Shown here piece after piece: positions 59,544 to 64,000 of a stretch of DNA of 64,000 nt (the stretch's first letter is position 1; every line of letters starts with the position of its first letter). Under the pieces are notes generated by a model. The model had not been told where the DNA came from, ran no database searches, and saw only the letters and a list, made by a program, of their open reading frames with translations. Origin of the DNA: Paenibacillus apiarius (lineage in GTDB: Bacteria > Bacillota > Bacilli > Paenibacillales > Paenibacillaceae). The translations under genes were made by a program, and so were the position numbers. The stretch spans positions 2,832,501 to 2,896,500 of the forward strand of contig NZ_JAFFHZ010000001.1 in the NCBI RefSeq assembly GCF_017052585.1. Direction: 5' to 3'.

Positions 59544-60025
59544 ACGGTTCGCGCTGGATGAGAAGCAAAATGTACATCGCCGTATGGGCGGTGCTGGCGA
59601 TTTCGCTGCTGCTGCTAATTCAAGGGAATGGGGAGAAGGCAATTTCCGGCGTCATTGTCGCCGGCATTGTGTACGCCGTTGTCAAATATTTCGGCGCCAG
59701 ACAGGCGGAACAATCGACGGCCCAGGAGCAGCGCAGCTATGGCATTCTCGTGATTTGCGAACAAACGGACGGGGATGGGGATGAAATTCAGCATGAGGAT
59801 CTGCTCGATGAAATATTTGCCGCGGGGAACGTTGACATCTCTTATCAATGCTCGGCGGAAGAATTGAGGGAGTGGAATCCGGCGCTTGACGTGCCGCAGC
59901 TCCCTTGCTTCATGGTGTTGAATGGAAGCAGTGCGGAGGAGCTTGAGGATCAGGTTAAGCAACCGCTCATCTATAGCTCCAATCATCAGGAAGTGATTCG
60001 TTTCATTCAAGAAAATAAGCTATAA
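59540..60025 (+). CDS. Membrane-anchored thioredoxin-like protein (putative)
   Basis: A 161-residue protein starting inside the kinase stop codon (ATGA overlap). Two short hydrophobic segments at about residues 11-28 and 34-50 are followed by a soluble domain that reads like a thioredoxin fold: YGILVICEQTDGD, a helix, VDISYQC, then VPQLPCFMVLNG with a Pro in the cis-Pro position, and a last helix HQEVIRFIQENKL. There is no CxxC site. Not matched to a named family; perhaps a partner of the kinase. Confidence 0.6.
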   Translation: MNGSRWMRSKMYIAVWAVLAISLLLLIQGNGEKAISGVIVAGIVYAVVKYFGARQAEQSTAQEQRSYGILVICEQTDGDGDEIQHEDLLDEIFAAGNVDISYQCSAEELREWNPALDVPQLPCFMVLNGSSAEELEDQVKQPLIYSSNHQEVIRFIQENKL

Positions 60026-60030
60026 TACAG

Positions 60031-60069
60031 CGATAGGCCGCACACCATAATACAGGTGTCGGCCTATCG
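60031..60069. terminator. Hairpin between convergent genes
   Basis: CGATAGGCCG-c-ACACC pairs with GGTGT-CGGCCTATCG over an 8-base loop. T content after it is low on both strands, so its strength as a terminator is uncertain. Confidence 0.55.
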
Positions 60070-60090
60070 CCATATAACGGAGGGTTGCGT

Positions 60091-60441
60091 TTATTTCTTG
60101 CCCGCCAACCACTCGGCAACCTTCTCAATGTCGGCTTCGTCAAGACTCTTGCCGAGCGCCGGCATGCGGTTGCCGCCATTTTTAACCGTATTCACGATAT
60201 CTTCTTTGCTTAACCGTTCTCCTACCTTCTGCAGATTCGATTGTGCGCCCATCAGCCCCTGCATCTCATCGCCGTGGCATTGCATGCAGCGCTGCTTGTA
60301 GACGGCGACGGCGTCTTCAGGGCCTTCAAGCGCCTTGGAGCTTGCACTCCCTCCGCCTCCGCAGCCGGCAAGCAATAGACCTGCAGCAAGCAATCCGATC
60401 GCGACCAGCGTATAACGTGAAGATGTATATCGTCGCAGCAT
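60091..60441 (-). CDS. Cytochrome c551-type lipoprotein
   Basis: A 116-residue exported electron carrier. The lipobox LLLAGC gives lipidated Cys27, then a Gly/Ser linker and a small class I cytochrome c domain with haem site CMQCH (Cys52, Cys55, His56) and axial Met in NRMPALG (Met93). It resembles CccB of B. subtilis, which passes electrons to the terminal oxidase. The start at 60441 follows AAAGGGGCGG. Single gene, convergent with the two-component genes. Confidence 0.92.
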   Translation of the reverse strand: MLRRYTSSRYTLVAIGLLAAGLLLAGCGGGGSASSKALEGPEDAVAVYKQRCMQCHGDEMQGLMGAQSNLQKVGERLSKEDIVNTVKNGGNRMPALGKSLDEADIEKVAEWLAGKK

Positions 60442-60581
60442 CGCATATCCGCCCCTTTGTACCCAGTGCCCTAACGGGCAGTGTCTATGATCTTGTATAC
60501 AATACAGTATAGGAAGTTTTTCCAACCCTAGGCAAGGCGTTATGCGCATTGTTGCCAGAACGTTCACATCTGCTCCAGAGC

Positions 60582-61058
60582 TTACAGCTTCATGCCCATA
60601 CGGCTCTTATAACGTTTGATAAGAATTTGAGTCTCTACGCTCATAATGCCCGGCAGAACGTACAATTTCTCCTTCAGAAATTGCTCCATCTCGCGGTTCG
60701 TGGCAAACAGCCCATGCATATGCAGCTTGCTCGGACCGGTCATATGATACAGGCTGGTCACGCAAGGCTCGCCTGCGAGCTCATCAGCCGCCTGCATTAA
60801 AAACTTCGGCTCTACCTCCACATTAAAAAAGGCGGACACGCCGATGCCGATTTTTTCTGGATTGATGACGATCGTGAATTTCTCCAGCACCCCTTCTTCC
60901 ATCAGCGCATTCACCCGGGCTTGAACGGCGACCCGCGACAGGTTTACTTCTTTGGCCAAGTCGGTGTAAGAAATGCGGCTGTTCTCGTGAAGGAGCGATA
61001 AAATGGTTTTGTCGATCTCGTCAAGCGACGAGGCGGGAATGTCGTATGGCTTGTGCAT
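60582..61058 (-). CDS. Lrp/AsnC-family regulator
   Basis: A 158-residue feast/famine regulator. The helix-turn-helix is [60 protein letters not shown], and the RAM ligand domain follows ([11 protein letters not shown].., [29 protein letters not shown]). The start at 61058 follows GGAGGTG. It is 72 bases downstream of the DUF1634 gene on the same strand with no terminator, so it may be the third gene of a TSUP-DUF1634-Lrp operon and control it. Confidence 0.88.
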   Translation of the reverse strand: MHKPYDIPASSLDEIDKTILSLLHENSRISYTDLAKEVNLSRVAVQARVNALMEEGVLEKFTIVINPEKIGIGVSAFFNVEVEPKFLMQAADELAGEPCVTSLYHMTGPSKLHMHGLFATNREMEQFLKEKLYVLPGIMSVETQILIKRYKSRMGMKL

Positions 61059-61129
61059 GCGCAGCACCTCCGTTGGGAAATGGGGTTGCTTGGTGCTTGG
61101 CCGGCCAGGAATCTGGATGCGGCAAACAA

Positions 61130-61504
61130 TCAACCGATTTTTCCGAGCGTAAAGCTTATTATGAGAATAAGGAACACGAGCGACGTAATCGCGACGTATA
61201 AGTAATCTTTTTCCTTCAGAAATACAAAAATCGAGACCAATACGCGGAAGACCGGGGTCAATATCAATAGGGACAGTCCCCCCATCATGATAGCATAGGC
61301 TTTACCTTCGACGAGTCCGGTCACAATTCCTGTCACCGTTGTAGGGTAAGTTTGTTCGGGATAACCGCTTTGACCGGTAATCAAAAACAGCAGCAAGCCC
61401 GTTACAATGACGGCCGCGCTGGCTAGCACGCCGATACGCAAAAAGGTGCTGACGGCAGCTTCGACATCATACATTTTCTCGTCTTTTGTCATTGGTTCAT
61501 TCAT
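61130..61504 (-). CDS. DUF1634 membrane protein
   Basis: A 124-residue protein with three membrane helices ([64 protein letters not shown]), the size and pattern of the DUF1634 family. These proteins are usually encoded next to a TauE/SafE permease, as here, and may be an accessory subunit. Its start shares one base with the permease stop (TAATG), giving translational coupling. Confidence 0.88.
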   Translation of the reverse strand: MNEPMTKDEKMYDVEAAVSTFLRIGVLASAAVIVTGLLLFLITGQSGYPEQTYPTTVTGIVTGLVEGKAYAIMMGGLSLLILTPVFRVLVSIFVFLKEKDYLYVAITSLVFLILIISFTLGKIG

Positions 61505-62340
61505 TACATACCACCCAATCCTTGTACAATCATTTGAACTGCGACATAGGCAAGTATAGGGATGAACAATTTGCGAATCGTCTTGTTCTTCAAGCGCTGC
61601 ATGATTCGCGTGCCGATCGTGGCGCCGGTCAAGACGCCAAGCGCAACCGGGGCTGCAATTCTGGGATCGATGTCTCCCCGGAACAAATACACGCCGGCGC
61701 TTGCCGCCGCGGTAACGCCCATCATCAAGTTGCTTGTGGCGCTTGATACTTTAAGCGGGAGCTTCATGAACATGTCCATCGCCATCACTTTGAAGCTGCC
61801 GCTGCCGATGCCTAGCAAGCCCGAGATGACGCCGGCTCCATACATAACGCCGAATCCCCCGTATGGATTCGCGACATGGTAATGCACCTCTTGCTGCAGC
61901 GCCTTGTCATAATAATGGCTGTGCAGCTTAAGCTTTGTCGCCAACGGATGGGGCTCCGTTTTTTCGGGCAGCTCATCCTTCGCCTTCTTAATCATGGCCA
62001 AGGCGGAGTAGAGGAGCAGCAGTCCGAAAATGACGTACAGCCAGTCGGGCGCGATGATGGCGCCGAGAAAGGCCCCCGATATGGCGCCGACCGTAGTGGC
62101 TATTTCCAAGAACATGCCGACACGCAAGTTCGTAATGCGGTCTTTGATATAGGCGATGGCCGATCCGCTCGAAGTAGCGATGACCGAGATGATGCTGGCT
62201 CCAATAGCGTGGTTGATGTCCACCCCGAACAGCAGAGTGAGCGCAGGCGTCACGATAATGCCGCCACCCAGGCCAAGCACGGACCCTACGATACCGGCAA
62301 AGACGGAGATGAGTAATATCTTCAATGCAAAAAGCGTCAA
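61504..62340 (-). CDS. TauE/SafE (TSUP) family permease
   Basis: A 278-residue membrane transporter, normally an exporter of sulfite or organosulfonates or an importer of sulfur compounds. Two repeated halves carry the TSUP signature: IVGSVLGLGGGIIVTPALTLLFGVD and VISGLLGIGSGSFKVMAMDMFMKLPLKVSSATSN. A soluble loop with His residues (LHSHYYDKALQQEVHYHV) joins them. Start TTG 62340 follows GGAAGGGAG; a GTG at 62370 lacks a site. An 18-bp palindrome lies about 120 bases upstream. Confidence 0.87.
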   Translation of the reverse strand: MTLFALKILLISVFAGIVGSVLGLGGGIIVTPALTLLFGVDINHAIGASIISVIATSSGSAIAYIKDRITNLRVGMFLEIATTVGAISGAFLGAIIAPDWLYVIFGLLLLYSALAMIKKAKDELPEKTEPHPLATKLKLHSHYYDKALQQEVHYHVANPYGGFGVMYGAGVISGLLGIGSGSFKVMAMDMFMKLPLKVSSATSNLMMGVTAAASAGVYLFRGDIDPRIAAPVALGVLTGATIGTRIMQRLKNKTIRKLFIPILAYVAVQMIVQGLGGM

Positions 62341-62456
62341 CAGCAGTTTCTCCCTTCCATGTTTATTCACGGATGTGACAATAACAAAATGAAAACAAAA
62401 TACAATATTTAATTACGTTATTTATATAAATGCCACACCTTTATTTCATTATATAT

Positions 62457-62474
62457 GATAAAATCGATTTTATC
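62457..62474. promoter_or_regulatory. Perfect 18-bp palindrome between TSUP and mutY genes
   Basis: GATAAAATCGATTTTATC is perfectly self-complementary. It lies in an AT-rich divergent promoter region, about 117 bases from the TSUP start and 146 from mutY. A dimeric regulator such as the operon's own Lrp protein could bind it. Confidence 0.5.
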
Positions 62475-62619
62475 TTTCTTTTTGTATAACAAAAACATGA
62501 ATGTCCCACAGTTGTTCTTTGCTGGAAAGGATTGAACTAATGATAAAGGTTGTATATCGTTAATAGCATGAATGATTTAGTATGTGCATTATTCATCATT
62601 TGGAGTGGGGGAGGCCGTC

Positions 62620-63723
62620 ATGGACGAACAGAAGCGTTATTTTAGCCGCGAGCTGTTGATATGGTATCGGGCCAATCGTAGAGACCTGCCTTGGCGGCGT
62701 CATAGCAATCCGTATTACACGTGGGTTTCCGAAATTATGCTGCAGCAGACGCGGGTCGAGACGGTGAAGCCGTACTTCGAAAGATTCATTGCAAAGTTTC
62801 CGACGGTGGAGGCGCTTGCCGATGCGCCTGAAGAAGAGGTGCTTAAGGCATGGGAAGGGCTCGGCTACTATTCGCGTGCGCGCAATCTGCAGGTGGCGGC
62901 CAAGGAAGTGAAGACGCAATACGGCGGCCAAGTACCCGACGACAAGGCGAAGGTATCCGCCTTGAAGGGCATTGGGCCGTATACGTCCGGTGCCATAATG
63001 AGCATCGCGTTCAATCGACCGGAGCCGGCGGTGGATGGCAACGTGATGCGGGTGCTGTCGCGCTATTTCCGCCTGCATGACGATATTGCGAAGCCGGCTA
63101 CGCGCGCCCATATGGAGCATCTGGCGCAGGAGCTCATCCCGGAAGGCTGCGCTTCGGACTTCAACCAAGCGCTGATGGAGCTTGGTGCGCTGGTTTGCAC
63201 GCCGAAATCGCCGGCCTGCCTGCCGTGCCCGGTCATGGAACACTGCGCGGGCCGCCTGGCGGGCGAAGAGCTCGAGCTTCCGGTGAAGACGAAGGCGAAG
63301 CCGCCGAAGCCGGAGCTCCGTTATGCGGCGTTAATTGCCGGCACGGGCGAGCATGCAGGCAAAGTGTTGGTCCGGCAGCGTCCGGCGACCGGATTGCTTG
63401 CCAAGATGTGGGAGCTGCCGCATCTGCTCGTTCCGAAGCAAGCCGGGCTCATCGGGATGAGCGAGTCCGAGGCGATGGATGTGCTGCGGGGCGGCTTGCT
63501 TGCGCAAGGAATTGACGCGGTGCCAATCGATAGATGGGTTGACGCGGAGCATACGTTCAGCCACATTCATTGGCAGATGCGCGTCTTCCGCTGCGAACTG
63601 CGGGAACTGCAGGAATTGAAGGACAAGGACCGGACTGCCTACCAGTGGGCGGGGCCGGAAGAGATGGAGCAGTTGGCATTTCCGAATTTATTTTTACGTA
63701 TATTAAACGATTATTTTCAGTAA
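62620..63723 (+). CDS. mutY: A/G-specific adenine DNA glycosylase
   Basis: A 367-residue base-excision enzyme that removes adenine paired with 8-oxoguanine. The helix-hairpin-helix is LKGIGPYTSGAI; the catalytic Glu lies in EIMLQQTRVETV and the catalytic Asp in AVDGNVMRVLSR (near residue 137); the 4Fe-4S ligands are C-x6-C-x2-C-x5-C in CTPKSPACLPCPVMEHC; the C-terminal NUDIX-like domain recognises 8-oxoG (WELPHLLVPK, TFSHIHWQMRVF). ATG 62620 follows GGGGGAGG. A terminator follows. Confidence 0.95.
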   Translation: MDEQKRYFSRELLIWYRANRRDLPWRRHSNPYYTWVSEIMLQQTRVETVKPYFERFIAKFPTVEALADAPEEEVLKAWEGLGYYSRARNLQVAAKEVKTQYGGQVPDDKAKVSALKGIGPYTSGAIMSIAFNRPEPAVDGNVMRVLSRYFRLHDDIAKPATRAHMEHLAQELIPEGCASDFNQALMELGALVCTPKSPACLPCPVMEHCAGRLAGEELELPVKTKAKPPKPELRYAALIAGTGEHAGKVLVRQRPATGLLAKMWELPHLLVPKQAGLIGMSESEAMDVLRGGLLAQGIDAVPIDRWVDAEHTFSHIHWQMRVFRCELRELQELKDKDRTAYQWAGPEEMEQLAFPNLFLRILNDYFQ

Positions 63724-63786
63724 CCCATAAGCGGTTTTCACGGAATTCCTTTCAGTGGAATAATTAAAGGTTTGGTAGATTAATTA

Positions 63787-63828
63787 AAGGCGATTGTCCG
63801 AATGGGGACGATTGCCCTTTTTTTTATC
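63787..63828 (+). terminator. Terminator after mutY
   Basis: AAGGCGATTGTCC pairs with GGACGATTGCCCTT (with G-U pairs), followed by eight T residues. Confidence 0.85.
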
Positions 63829-63830
63829 GC

Positions 63831-63844
63831 GCAAACGTTTACAA
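63831..63844. promoter_or_regulatory. cre-like palindrome near the right edge
   Basis: CGCAAACGTTTACA shares the GCAAACGTTTACA core with the site at 708-721 and lies about 130 bases before the next start codon. It fits a CcpA-type site with two mismatches. Confidence 0.35.
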
Positions 63845-63972
63845 TGGACATGTCGAATGGTGGAAGCGTTATCTTTTTTTTTTGATTGCGCTTCATTCCG
63901 GTTACGACGAAAAACAGACAAAGACCATTTCCGTGAGAAAAACATGCACAATGGACAACTTGGAGGGGGATT

Positions 63973-64000
63973 ATGATGAAACGTTCGAAACCAACTGTTC
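63973..64000 (+). CDS. Start of a further gene (partial)
   Basis: GGAGGGGG followed by ATG-ATG at 63973 opens a frame reading MMKRSKPTV before the window ends. Too short to identify. The basic start followed by Lys-Pro-Thr-Val would suit a LacI-family regulator, and a cre-like site upstream would fit sugar regulation, but both points are guesses. Confidence 0.5.

Overview
The window looks like a stretch of chromosome from a spore-forming member of the Paenibacillaceae, most likely Paenibacillus. That placement is inference from gene content and style: moderate GC, strong AGGAGG-type ribosome sites, frequent TTG/GTG starts, CotF-type spore-coat proteins, a WGxxGxxG protein, a KinB-like sporulation kinase, EcsAB, YtrA-type and BirA-type regulation, and BdbD/BdbC. 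I see no rRNA, tRNA, CRISPR array, insertion sequence or phage genes. Most of the region reads as ordinary core/accessory chromosome with a few decayed genes.

Layout. 1-2.4 kb: start of a chemoreceptor (minus strand) and a secreted Ig-like repeat protein. 2.4-9.9 kb: five collinear genes that all point to DNA maintenance: a SWIM zinc-finger protein translationally coupled to a SNF2 helicase, a divergent SRAP/HMCES-type protein that lacks several catalytic residues, a RecB-like nuclease with a likely 4Fe-4S site, and a 3-methyladenine glycosylase. 10-13 kb: a metal-responsive cadC-cadA operon. 13-17.7 kb: an acetyltransferase, a cell-wall-binding-like lipoprotein, the BdbD-BdbC disulfide pair and a chemoreceptor with almost no extracellular domain. 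17.9-22.3 kb: a GH35 galactosidase, a phosphodiesterase-like protein and a DUF4091 protein in one probable operon. 22.7-28.6 kb: a lipase-like hydrolase, a lone cbiA, asnB, two spore-coat proteins and a WGxxGxxG protein.

28.7-36.3 kb is the most striking regulatory region. An MFS exporter is divergent from a long TetR regulator that heads an ECF importer operon (T component, YkoE-like S component, double ATPase), followed by a second MFS exporter. Four copies of one 16-bp palindrome lie between the divergent genes, and two of them cover the -35 boxes. I read this as one regulon coupling import and export of an unknown compound. 36.4-41.9 kb: MarR plus quinone oxidoreductase, EcsAB, an unknown protein and a BaiN-like flavoprotein. 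42-46.3 kb: KinB-like kinase, a membrane protein, a tiny hydrophilic protein, a bacilliredoxin and NAD synthase. 46.9-49.8 kb: an unknown protein, an NhaC antiporter and a hydrolase on the minus strand. 50-54.2 kb: a YtrA-regulated operon encoding two ABC transporters. 54.3-57.8 kb: bioA with a textbook BirA operator, acpS, and three decayed genes: an ABC permease tail, a small gene broken by a 12-bp duplication, and a response regulator with both a stop codon and a frameshift. 57.8-64 kb: the intact kinase of that response regulator, a thioredoxin-like membrane protein, a cytochrome c lipoprotein, a TSUP-DUF1634-Lrp operon, mutY, and the start of a further gene behind a cre-like site.

No clearly new defence or mobile system is present. 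The best leads are the TetR palindrome regulon, the degenerate SRAP protein inside a repair-gene run, and the damaged two-component system.
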